From: Tetracentron sinense
Lineage: Eukaryota > Streptophyta > Magnoliopsida > Trochodendrales > Trochodendraceae
Direction of reading: 5' to 3'
Assembly: GCA_015143295.1 (NCBI GenBank)
Contig: CM026574.1
Span: 7,566,938-7,630,937 of the forward strand
DNA: 64,000 bases
Shown piece after piece: positions 23,277-33,144 of this stretch. Below the pieces are notes generated by a model. It saw only the letters and a list, made by a program, of their open reading frames with translations, did not search any database and was not told where the DNA came from. The number at the start of each line of letters is the position of its first letter. The stretch's first letter is position 1. The position numbers and the translations under genes were made by a program.

Positions 23277-23627
23277 TCACCAAATGAGAGGAGTAGTAGC
23301 CAAATAAATGTGAAGGTCTTTGAAGAGAATCCATAACCAAGAAATTTCAGCCGCCGCTAGGGTGAGTTGACGATATTCCAATTCTGTGTTAGAACGCGAC
23401 ACTGTGGACTGCTTTTTGGCACTCCATGAGATGGGGTTATATCCAAGATAAGTGCAATAGCTGCCAGTGGATAGTTTGTCAGATGGACTACAAGCATAAT
23501 CGGCGTCAGAGTAAGCTCCAAGCTTAAGGGAACCGGGCTGAAATATAATACTGTGATCGACCATCCCTTTGATGTAGCGGAGAATCCTTTTTACTGCAAT
23601 CCAATGAGTTGTGGAGGGGTGGTGCAT
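23277..23627 (-). pseudogene. Copia 1 RNase H
   Basis: It contains YSDADYA, STGSYCTYLG and ISWSAKKQSTVSRS, the RNase H blocks at the end of copia polyproteins. The usual STEAEYRA block reads NTELEYR. It is out of frame with the RT upstream. Confidence 0.85.
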
Positions 23628-23816
23628 AAATTGGCAAACCTAATTTACAGCAAATGCAAGATCAGGTCGCATTAAAGAGAGGTATTGTAAGGCTCTGACA
23701 ACACTTCGATATTGGATCTTCAAGTGGATCACCATGAGAAGGATCTAACTTCTTATCACAAAGAGAAGGTGAGGCATAAGGTTTTACATCAGCCATGTGA
23801 GTACGATTAAGGAGAA

Positions 23817-24520
23817 TCAAAGCATAAGCGGTTTGAGAGAGAAAGAGTCCCCAGTAGAGAAGGTAGCTTCAAGGCCGAGAAAGTAGTGTAAGCGGCCTAA
23901 GTCTTTCATTGCAAAGGCTTTTCCAAGGTCCTGAATAAGGCGAGTAATAGTGGAATCATCATTGCTCATAAGCAAAATATCATCAACATAGATTAACAGA
24001 AAGATTGACACCACATCTTTGTGAAAAGTGAAGAGCGAGTAATCAGCCTTAGAACCGACAAAACCAAGATCTTCAAGATAGTCGGAAAACCTTTGAAACC
24101 AAGCATGTGGTGCTTGTTTCAACCCATAGAGAGATTTGTGCAGCTTACAAACATGATGAGGGAAATTTGGATCTTTAAAACCTTTGGGTTGCCGCATGTA
24201 TACATCCTCACCTAACATGCCGTGAAGGAAAGCGTTTTGAACATCAAGCTGCTGAATGTTCCACTTTTGATGAACAGCAAGAGCAAGCACTGTTCTAATA
24301 GATGTATGCTTTACGACAGGACTAAAAGTTTCATTATAGTCCAAGTCATGTTGTTGATGGAACCCATTAGCCACAAGTCGTGCTTTGTACCATTTAATAG
24401 AGCCATCCGACTTTTTTTGATTTTGTATACCCATTTATCGGAGAGAACATTGGTAGCATGTATAGGAAGGACAAGAGACCATGTTCCATTATGTTGAAGA
24501 GCAGCAAACTCACTGCACAT
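23817..24520 (-). pseudogene. Copia 1 reverse transcriptase
   Basis: It contains YKARLVANGF, ETFSPVVKHTSIR, QLDVQNAFLHG, KSLYGLKQAPHAW and the catalytic YVDD in LIYVDDILLMS. A frame change near 24430 separates the N-terminal RT part (NGTWSLVLP, KWVYKIK) from the rest. RT copies the element RNA into DNA. Confidence 0.9.
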
Positions 24521-24961
24521 GGCTGCATGCCATTCAGGTTGATTATGTGCTTGGCTAAAGGAAGATGGTTCAACCGGATAAGTGAATGTAGTAATAGATG
24601 CATACTTGGGGTTCGGTTTACGATGCCGTGCTGCAAACGTGTTACCACAAATTGGTTGGAATTAGAGGCAAGGTCATGAGATGTAATGATAGGTTCAGGT
24701 AAGGGGGGTTGATTTGGTGACGGAACAGTGCATGTGGTTTCAGTTATAGGATCAAAATTGTTACCTGGAGGTGAGGGATCGAAGGTCACCGATTGAAGGT
24801 GATGCTTGTATAGGTGTAGCAGGCAGCGGCATCAAAGGGGGAGAGGTGTTGATAACGATGGGAGGCGCTGATTCCATTGGCAGGGATGAACTGGGAGAAG
24901 TGGACGCCATTGTGAATTGAAACATGGATTCATTAAAGAAAACATGGCATGATAGATAGAC

Positions 24962-26203
24962 TCATCCAGTTTGCATATCCAAGCAACGATACCCTTGATG
25001 ATTTAAAGAATAGCCCAAGAAAATACATTGCTTGGATTGAAATTGCAATTTATTTTTATTATAAGGGCGTAGATAGGGAAAGCATGAACATCCAAGCACA
25101 CAAAGAATCAAATAGTTAGGATGTTTGCAAAACATTCGTTCATAAGGAGAAATATATTGCAAGATTCGGGCAGGAAGACGATTTATAAGAAACACTGAAG
25201 CATTAAAGGCTTCAACCCAAAATTCATGAGTCATGCCAGCCTGAGCTAGCAGGGTGAGACCATTATCAACAATGTGTTGATGTTTTCTTTCTGAAGCACC
25301 ATTCTGCTCAGGGGTATGAGGACATGACATCCTGTGAAAAATGTCATGTTGGGAGAGAATGGAATTTGGTGCTAATGTATTCACCCCCTCCATCAGTTTG
25401 TTACATGACAAACGATTTTCAATAGACATCTTAAATTTGATAAAATAATCAAATACTTCGTGCTTAGGAAAAATCCAAGAATATTTTGAAAAATCATCAA
25501 CAAACAAGAGATAATATTTAGAACCTTTTATTGAATAATATGGAGATGTCCAAATATTTGAATGCACTAATTCAAGTGGTGACGAAGCAATAGAATTTGA
25601 TAATTGAAAAGGCAAACGTGTGCTCTTGCCTAAAGGATAGGAAACACAAAAGAAATCATCCTTGATAGAGCCTTGAAGAGGGAGACTTTGTTGAGAAGTC
25701 AAACGACGCAAAACGGGAGAGGCTGGATGTCCTAATCTTTGATGCCAAATTGGAAGAGTTACTCGTTCACCGAGAAATGCAAAAGGCGGACTGGAAGCAT
25801 TGGTGGAATGGAGATGAAGATGAAGAGGATAGATACCATTTTCACTCTTGCCATGGAGAAGCATCTTCCTCGTCACTGTATCCTTCACAACAAAACCGTC
25901 ATTATCATAGATAAAATAACAGTTATTGTCTCTAGAAAATTGATTTACTGAAAGAAGATTTGTAGAGACATTTGGGCAATGTAAGACATTGTTTAAGTGA
26001 AAGGTAGAGGTATCATGATGTAAGAGTGTAGAACCAATGTGAGAAATCTGCAAACCTGAACCATTTCCAACAGCAACTTTGTCAGGTCTAGAATACTCAT
26101 TGTGCACAAATAGGTTTGCTAGATCTGCAGTAACATGAGTTGAAGCACCACTATCTGTATACCAAGTTTGATCATTTGATTTGGAGTGAGATGTGACAAT
26201 CAT
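24962..26203 (-). pseudogene. Copia 1 protease and integrase
   Basis: The protease site DSGAS is at about residue 17. The GAG-pre-integrase block HQRLGHPASPVLRRL follows, then the integrase core with VDDFSKYSWIF, HTPEQNGASER and INRLPARIL. Two changes would disable integrase: the HSD position reads HSN, and a stretch of about 12 codons around the second catalytic Asp is read in a shifted frame between two compensating indels. The 413-codon frame stays open through this. Confidence 0.88.
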
Positions 26204-26236
26204 GGTAGCAAGCTTCTTTGTTGGAACCCTTCCTTC

Positions 26237-27121
26237 TTAAGAATGATCCATCCTGTGATAACAATTGATGGCTGAATGTCCAGGATGACCACAAATTTGG
26301 CATGGGGGTCGGGATGAGCTGTTGGTGATACTTGATGGCTGAGGAGATGACCCTTTATTGTGAAACCGACCATGGTTGGACGCATTGTTAGAATAGGAAC
26401 CCTTGGGTCGGTTATTGGACCATGATTTGGGAGCATAAAGAGCTGTGGAAGTAGTCTCAGTTGAAAGGGATTGATGATCTTCAACTCTCATTTCAGCACT
26501 AAGAAGAAGCCTAACAAGATCATCCAAAGAGATTGGAGTATCACGTGCTTAAGCAGAATTAACAGTTACTTCATACACAGGGACAGCACCGTTCATAATC
26601 AAAGTGATCAAGTCATCATCATCAAACGGTTTCTCGGCTAAAGCAAGATTATCAGCAATACTATTCATCTTGTCAATGTAATCAGAAATACACAGATTAC
26701 CTCTCTTTATAGTTTGTAGTTGATTCTTTAACTGCATAACACGAGTTCGAGACTGGGATGCATACCTTTTCCCAAGGGAGTGCCATACATCTCGAGATGT
26801 GGAAAGGCGAGCAACAGTTGATAGCACTCTAGGAGTAAGCATGGCATTAATCCAACTAAGCAGGGATTGATCCTTTTGTTGCCATTCAAGATAACATGGA
26901 TCAACTATGGTGGTTGATTTGCCATCATCACCAAGAAGAAATTGAGCAGAACATGGCTTTGTTCCATCGACAAAGCCAAGTAAATTGTTGCTCTTGAGAA
27001 CAGGTAAGAACTGTGCAAGCCAAAGGACGTAGTTTGTTCGATCAAGTCTGATCGAAATCAAGTTTGAAATATTTGGGGAGGGCCAAGAGTGGCTCGTCAT
27101 TGCAAAAGGAGAATACCACAA
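26237..27121 (-). pseudogene. Copia 1 gag with zinc knuckle
   Basis: The N-terminal part (26549-27121) has LDRTNYVLWLAQFLPVLKS and LLSWINAMLTPRVL, typical of copia gag. A stop separates it from the C-terminal part (26237-26527), which holds the CCHC knuckle CQICGHPGHSAINC. Confidence 0.85.
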
Positions 27122-27149
27122 TCGTGAGACTATAGTGGCTCTGATACCA

Positions 27150-27382
27150 TGAAAACTTTTAGTAGAAGATAAGATATGAGGTAAAAATCCTTATTTTTAC
27201 TCTCTATATTGATTTTCATTTATAGAGTTTACAGTCTAATAGAGTCCTGATTTGCAGGGATTACAAAGGAATAAGACTAATTTGAATACATGATATCATA
27301 ACGTTCAACACCAACTGAAGGAGATGTTAACTGATCCTAAAGAGATGTAGGAGGATCCTTAGAAGTGTGACTACTGCTATTA
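27150..27382 (-). repeat. 5' LTR of copia element 1
   Basis: 233 bp, matching the 22805 LTR. The outermost CA expected at 27383 is missing, so the target duplication follows GCTATTA directly. Confidence 0.88.
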
Positions 27383-28643
27383 CTTGCTACCTCTAGTGCA
27401 CATTCATTGACTAGTTTTGCAATCTTCAATCCCCAATTACTTGTGGGGAGTGAAACTTGTCAACAGTGGTTTTCATAGCAGGGCTAATGTGATGCTGCAC
27501 ATGACACACATCAAGAAAAATGTCCTATACTAGTGTTTTTAAATATTAAAAATCGATTTGATTTTTGTAAAGTGTCACTCTATCTACCCTGATAACAGTT
27601 TGGCTTTCCACCTCTAATACCACTTTCGTGGTATCTCTAAGATTGTAAATGTGGTTCTTGTCACTAGGCATTTCCCATTTTTTGAACATAGAGGAAAGGA
27701 TTTCTAGTCTTCTCACTAACAGGGCTAGTGTTTGAAATGATTAGTGCCTAATCTGAGCTACAAAATAGCAATGGGAATAGGATAGTGTCGAGTAGAGGCA
27801 GTTCCATATGTGCCAGAATTTTACTAGGCCTTTCAAAATATGCTATCCTGCTTCGGTTATGAGACAAGTATTAGGATTACACCTTAGTATCCAACATTTA
27901 AGAGCCTGTACACAGATTAGTATTAGATTAATAAAATTGTTTTACCAACTGGACCATAGTTGTGCGGCACCCAAACATGCAAAGTATAGTGCAGGTCTTC
28001 AACCTCCAATATAAGAGTCTCAACCCGTATGAATACTACCATAAGTAAGTTGAAAAGTTTATATTTTGATAATATTAAATTAATTTTTTTGAAGATAAAC
28101 TGTTTTATTTAGTAGTAGAAAACATAGTATTGGGGATACTAACAATATGAACTTTTCTATTTTGTTTTTGATTATTTGAAGATGATACAGGAGTGTTCTG
28201 GGGTAATCCATTTTACAATGACATACTACTTCAGTTCGGGTGAGGATGGCAACATTCAGGCTGAGCTTTTACTAAAGAAGGATCCAGGAATGTTCAAATT
28301 CCAGGACGGGTGGACCTTCCCAAGGAGACTATATTTTAATGGCGATGAGTGTGTCGTACCACCTCCCGATAGATATCCCAGGATCCCTACGCACGACTAT
28401 TCAACTGGATTCTCTATTTACTATATTTTTTTGCCTTTAATTGCTTTTACCATCTGTTTGTTATACATTAGAGCATATGTATTGAACGTAAACAACATCA
28501 GGCATAGGTCTGAACAATGAAGAAAAAGGGGGAGTTACAGACATACTAAATGAAAGTGATCATACTTGCATTGAAGTAGTTTGATGATTCAAACCATAGG
28601 CAAATGTTGCATATTGAATGATAGTGAGAAGGGTGAACTGATA

Positions 28644-29215
28644 GATCGAGAAGGCATTTAGTGCGATTCTATTATGCCAAAGTAATGAAGTTTTGCGAGA
28701 AGTTGCTAAAGAAGAAACGGGGGTGGGATTGTGGCTCAAGTTGGAGAGTTTGTACATGACGAAATCTCTCACAAATCGCTTGTACCTAATGAAGCGATTG
28801 CACACACTCCAGATGCTCGAAGGTATGCCTCTTAAAGACCACTTTGATGAATTCAATAGAATTATTTTAGATTTGAGAAATATAAACATTAAAGTTGATG
28901 ATGAGGACCAAGCAAACCGCCTTCTTTTGAGAACTTTGTTGACACTATGATGTATGGAAGAGAAACTCTTACCATGGAGGATGTTAAGGCAGCCCTAAAC
29001 TCTAAGGAGTTGAAGAAAAGAGTGTCTGAGAGTAGTATAGAGGGCTTTGGTGAAGGTTTGTTTGTGAGAGGGAGAACACATGAGAAGACTATTAATAGTA
29101 GAGGTCGGTCCAAATCAAAATCAAAGCCTAGAAAAATGAACTATTTTCATTGTCAAAAGGAAGGGCATTTTAGAAAAGATTGTCTAGAGCGTAAGGGGGA
29201 AGGAAAAGATAATTC
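28644..29215 (+). pseudogene. Copia 2 gag
   Basis: GVGLWLKLESLYMTKSLTNRLYLMKRL is the conserved UBN2-type gag core (only part is cited as a motif). The zinc knuckle reads [14 protein letters not shown], so the first Cys of CCHC is replaced by Tyr. The frame changes near 28947. The N-terminus is missing. Confidence 0.8.
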
Positions 29216-29680
29216 AGAGAATGTTGCTGGTGTAGCAGAGGATCGTGGGGTTGTACTCACAATTACCATTGGTAGCTTGGGTAATGAGTGGATTCTGAAT
29301 TCAGGTTGTTCCTATCATATCTGTCCCAATAGAGACTGGTTTACTACTTATCGGTCTAATGATGGTGGTAGAGTCCTGATGGGAAATGATGTAGCCTGTA
29401 AGGTTGTTGGGATAGGCTTAATTCAAATCAAGATGCATGACGGTGTTGTGAGAACCTTAACCGATGTAAGGCATGTTCCAGAGTTAAAGAAAAATTTACT
29501 TTCTTTGGGTACGCTTAACTCAAATGGTTGTAGCTATAAAGCTGATGGTGAAGTTATGAGGATTTTCAAGGGAGGTGCTCTAGTTGTGATGAAGGGATAT
29601 TTGAAGAATGACATCAATGTGTTACAAGGCAGTACAGGTTATAGGTGCAACTGTTGTATCATCATCAGATTCGGATCTTG
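29216..29680 (+). pseudogene. Copia 2 protease
   Basis: It contains [15 protein letters not shown]. The catalytic Asp of DSG reads Asn (codon 29298-29300), so the aspartic protease would be inactive. [15 protein letters not shown] follows, as is normal for the region. Confidence 0.82.
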
Positions 29681-30480
29681 ACACCACTAGGTTGTGGCAT
29701 ATGCGGTTGGGGCATATGAGTGAGAGAGGTCTGACATTATTGAGTAAACAGGATTTACTTTGTGGTCAGAAGATAGGGAAGATGGACTTTTGTGAGTAAT
29801 GTGTCTTTGGAAAACAGTGCAGAGTTAAGTTCAGTACGGTTGTTCACAGAACCAATGGTACTGTGGACTATATTCATTCTGATATTTGGGGTCCCTCTCG
29901 TGTCCCCTCTCTAGGTGGTGGTAGATACATGTTGACATTTATAGATGATTATTCAAGAAAGGTCTAGATATTTATCTTGAAGCACAAGAATGAGGCTTTT
30001 GTGAAATTCAAGCAATGGAAGACTTTGATCGAGAAGCAGACAGGGAAAAAGATCAAGCATTTGAGAACTGCCAATGGCATGGAATTCTATGAGGGTGCTT
30101 TTAATGAGTTTTGCAAGAATGAAGGGATTGTGAGACATCGAACAGTTAGATGCACTCCGTAACAGAATGGTGTAGCAGAACGAATAAATAGGACATTGTT
30201 AGAGAGGGCAAGATGTATGCTCTCTAATACTGGGTTGTCCAAGGAATTTTGGGCTGAAGCTGTTAGCACAGCTTGTTATTTGGTTAACAGGTCTCCATTG
30301 ATTGTTATTGAATGTAAGACTCCTGAAGAGGTATGGTCTGGGTCTCCTATAAATTACACTGATCTGAAAGTATTCGGCTATACGGCTTATGGTCATGTAA
30401 ATGAGGATAAACTAGAGCCTAGAGCAAAGAAGTGCATATTTATGGGGTATGTAGATGGTGAGAAGGGATACAGGCTTTGA
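29681..30480 (+). pseudogene. Copia 2 integrase
   Basis: It contains LWHMRLGHMSERGL, HSDIWGPSRVPS, FIDDYSRKV, NGVAERINRTLLERA and KVFGYTAYGHV. The second catalytic Asp of TDNG reads Ala (codon 30070-30072). Stops interrupt it near 29797, 29967 and 30160. Confidence 0.85.
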
Positions 30481-30769
30481 TGTACTGATTCCAATTCATC
30501 AAAGGGTATTATCAGTAAGGATGTGACTTTTGATGAGTCAACTATGTTCACTCCTAAGAAGGATTGTATTGATGCAGGAAATGATTATGGTGTCAATGAG
30601 AAGGTGGAGTTTGAAATGAAAGCTTCATAGAATACTCAGAAAATTGTTCCAGTTGAACAAGAGGAAGAAGAGGTGCAACATCCAGAGGTGGAAGAAGAAG
30701 CACCGTAAGAGCAACAATGGACTCTTGCTAGGGATAGATAGAGGAGGCAATCTAAGCCACCTCTGAGAT

Positions 30770-31798
30770 ATGGTTATGCAGACCTGGTTGTATATGCTCT
30801 TAGTATGGCAAAAAGACATTGAGGTTCAGGAACCTAGTACTTATCAAGAGGTCATTACTAGTGAAGAGTCAATAAAGTGGACTGTAGCTATGAGTGAGGA
30901 GATTGAATCTCTTCACAAGAATCAGACTTGGGAGCTAGTAAAACCAACTAGAGGAAGAAGAATTATGGGCTGTAAATGGATCTTCAAGATGAAGGAAGGA
31001 ACTCCAGGGATGGAGGATGCAAGGTACAAAGCTTGATTGGTGGCGAAAGGTTATTCACAAAAAGAAGGCATTGATTTCAATGAAGTGTTTTCACCTGTTG
31101 TGAAGCACAGTTCCATTCGGATGCTACTTTCTATGGTTGCCTTGTTTGATTTTGAGGTTGAATAGCTTGATATCAAGACTGCTTTTCTGCATGGTGAGCT
31201 AGAGGAGCAGATTTACATGCATCAGCCTCAAGGGCTTGAGATTCAAGGAAAGGAGGACCATGTGTGCTTGCTGAAGAAATCTATGTATGGTTTAAAGCAA
31301 TCTCCTAGACAGTGGTATAAGCGGTTTGATACTTTCATGATTGGAAAGGACTATTATAGGAGAGAGTATGACAGTTGTGTCTATCATAAGAAGCTGTCAG
31401 ATGGTTCGTATGTTTATTTGTTGTTGTATGTTGATGACATGTTGATTGCTTCTAAGAACATGTCTGAGATCAAGAGTTTGAAGACTCAGTTAAGTAGTGA
31501 ATTTGAAATGAAAGACTTGGGTGCAGCTAAGAAGATATTGGGAATGGAGATTCACAGAGATCGAAAAGTTGGCAGATTGCACTTGTCTCAGAAAAGGTAC
31601 ATTGAAAAGGTGTTGGAATGCTTTGGTATGCAAGAGTCGAAGCTAATGAGTACTCCACTTGCAACTCATTTTAAACTTTCAGCTGCTCTATCACCGCAGA
31701 CTGAGGAGGAGGTGGAGCAAATGTCACGTGTTCCTTATGCTAGTACTATTGGGAGCATTATTTATGCTATGGTCTACACTAGGCTAGACATTTCATAG
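30770..31798 (+). pseudogene. Copia 2 reverse transcriptase
   Basis: It contains [66 protein letters not shown] and LLYVDDMLIAS. Stops interrupt at about 31034 and 31164. From 31217 the frame is open to 31798. Confidence 0.9.
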
Positions 31799-32401
31799 GT
31801 AGTTAGCATGGTAAACAGGTATATGGATAAGCATGGGAATGCCCATTGGCAGGCAGTGAAATGGATACTTATATATTTGAGAGGTACTGCAGATGTTGGG
31901 TTGATATATGACAGTGGCAGTGACACTCCTGATAATGTCATTGGATATGTTGATTGAGACTATGCTGGAGATCTGGATAGGAGGAGATCTTTGACAGGTT
32001 ATGTTTTCACTCTTTGTAGGAGTGCCATCAGTTGGAAAGCGACTCTGCGGTCTACAGTTGCATTGTCTACTACTAAAACTGAGTATATGGCAGCTATAGA
32101 AGCAGTGAAGGAAGCCATATGGCTGAGAGGTTCAGTTGGTGATCTAGGGATGTAGCAGGAGCAGTCTATTAAGTTTTGTGACAGTCAGAGTGTCATACAT
32201 CTGACCAAAAATCAAATGTTCCATGAGAGGACCAAACACATGGATGTCAGACTCCATTTTATTAGAGATGTGGTTTCTCAGGGAGTTATTGCAGTGAAGA
32301 AGATTACTACAACAGAAAATCCAGCAGATATAATGACCAAGTCCATCCCTGCAGTCAAGTTCAAGCATTGCTTGGACCTGATTGGTGTTGATAGTACTTG
32401 A
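31799..32401 (+). pseudogene. Copia 2 RNase H
   Basis: It contains RRSLTGYVFTL, STVALSTTKTEYMAA, CDSQSVIHLTKN, RTKHMDVRLHFIRD and NPADIMTKSIPAVKF, the usual copia C-terminus. Stops lie at 31956 and 32153. Confidence 0.88.
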
Positions 32402-32491
32402 GTGCCCTTAAGGAGCTGGTAGAGGCAGCAAGAGGAGTTGCTTGTTATGGTGGAGATTGCTTTTGTTGGAATTCTCATCAAGGTGGAGATT

Positions 32492-32862
32492 TGTGAGTTT
32501 TGACTCAAATTCTGTATATAGGTTTTGTTGGGAAGTTGGTATGGATCTTACTCGGATCCTTGATGACCCAGTGTGCGACCTGAAATTTTGACCAGTATTT
32601 CCGACCCGTTTTGTCCTCCCGTTGTAATCCTAGATATATAAAGGGTTTTCTTTGAGGATACGTGACAAGGGGTTCTTTCGAGGGTTTCAGAAAGAGGGTT
32701 TAGAGAGAGCTTTTGTACATTATTTTCTCCCATATTCTTAGTGGATTTCTTGCTGTTTTCTCCCGTGGACATAGGCACCTTGCCGAACCATGTATATCTT
32801 GTCTCTTTTGTGCGATTGCTTGGTTTCTTATTTCTCTAGATTTGTTCGAATTGGTTATAACA
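32492..32862 (+). repeat. 3' LTR of copia element 2
   Basis: 371 bp from TGTGAGTTTTGAC to GGTTATAACA, preceded by the purine tract. It contains a core promoter-like AGATATATAAAGGG at about 32630. Confidence 0.85.
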
Positions 32863-33106
32863 GTGCTGATATGGACAACTTGGAATAATGATGTGGTTAT
32901 CAACTCAAGTTTTGCTGGAGAACATAACTTTAAATTGAAGACAACAGAGAATTCATAATTATGAAGTCAAGCTCTGTATGTGGAAAAAATGGAGATGGAC
33001 AGGATGGAAAGAACTTACAGAGTTTCAAGGAAGTAGATGACACTGAACTTGATTCGAGCTGGAAATTAGTTATGCCAAGTTCCGAAGTGATGATTTGTAT
33101 CAAACC

Positions 33107-33139
<33 letters not shown>
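32863..33139. repeat. 3' flank shared by copies B and C
   Basis: It matches about 52680-52892 (GTGCTGATATGGACAACTTG and following). It ends in a GA microsatellite at 33108-33136. No gene is visible. Confidence 0.75.
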
Positions 33140-33144
33140 GAGCA

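Larger units (their letters stand above)
22805..27382 (-). mobile_element. Ty1/copia LTR retrotransposon 1 (two LTRs, degenerate)
   Basis: It is flanked by the 5-bp duplication CTTGC (22800-22804 and 27383-27387). LTRs: 22805-23041 (237 bp, TG...CA) and 27150-27382 (233 bp, outer two bases lost). Next to the right LTR is a primer-binding site complementary to initiator methionine tRNA (TGGTATCAGAGC, minus strand, ending at 27149). Next to the left LTR is a purine tract (minus GAGGGGG). Gene order gag, protease, integrase, RT, RNase H defines Ty1/copia. Stops and frameshifts break the polyprotein. About 8 substitutions and one 2-bp indel separate the LTRs (roughly 3.5%), so the insertion is fairly young. 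It lies in intron 1 of pseudogene B. Confidence 0.93.
22240..28520 (+). pseudogene. COBRA-like pseudogene, copy B
   Basis: Exon 1 is intact (22240-22306; signal peptide with core VLFLPFSFW, donor GTACGT). Exons 2-4 and the start of exon 5 are missing. Intron-1 sequence matching copy C up to about 48326 runs straight into mid-exon 5 at about 27943 (TNWTIVV, homologous to C from about 51714), a deletion of about 3.4 kb relative to C. The exon 5 remnant ends at about 28046 with a small frame-changing difference before its donor. Exon 6 (28182-28520) keeps an AG, but the acceptor pyrimidine context is changed from GCAG to GAAG, and one extra T at about 28235 shifts its frame. The exon 6 tail still encodes the hydrophobic C-terminus. 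A Ty1/copia element occupies intron 1. Confidence 0.9.
28570..32862 (+). mobile_element. Ty1/copia element 2, 5'-truncated
   Basis: There is no 5' LTR. Homology to the flank of copy C stops near 28570, and gag is recognisable from about 28644. Domains then run gag, protease, integrase, RT, RNase H to a stop at 32401, a purine tract (AAGGTGGAGAT, 32480-32490) and one LTR (32492-32862). The downstream flank from 32863 matches copy C from about 52680. Many in-frame stops and several lost catalytic residues show it is dead and older than element 1. Confidence 0.88.

Noticed and set aside
24222-24497. + strand frames of 60-90 codons within 23800-25950
   Set aside because: They are antisense shadows of the copia 1 polyprotein.
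33108-33136. GA repeat as a CRISPR-like or regulatory array
   Set aside because: A simple dinucleotide microsatellite.
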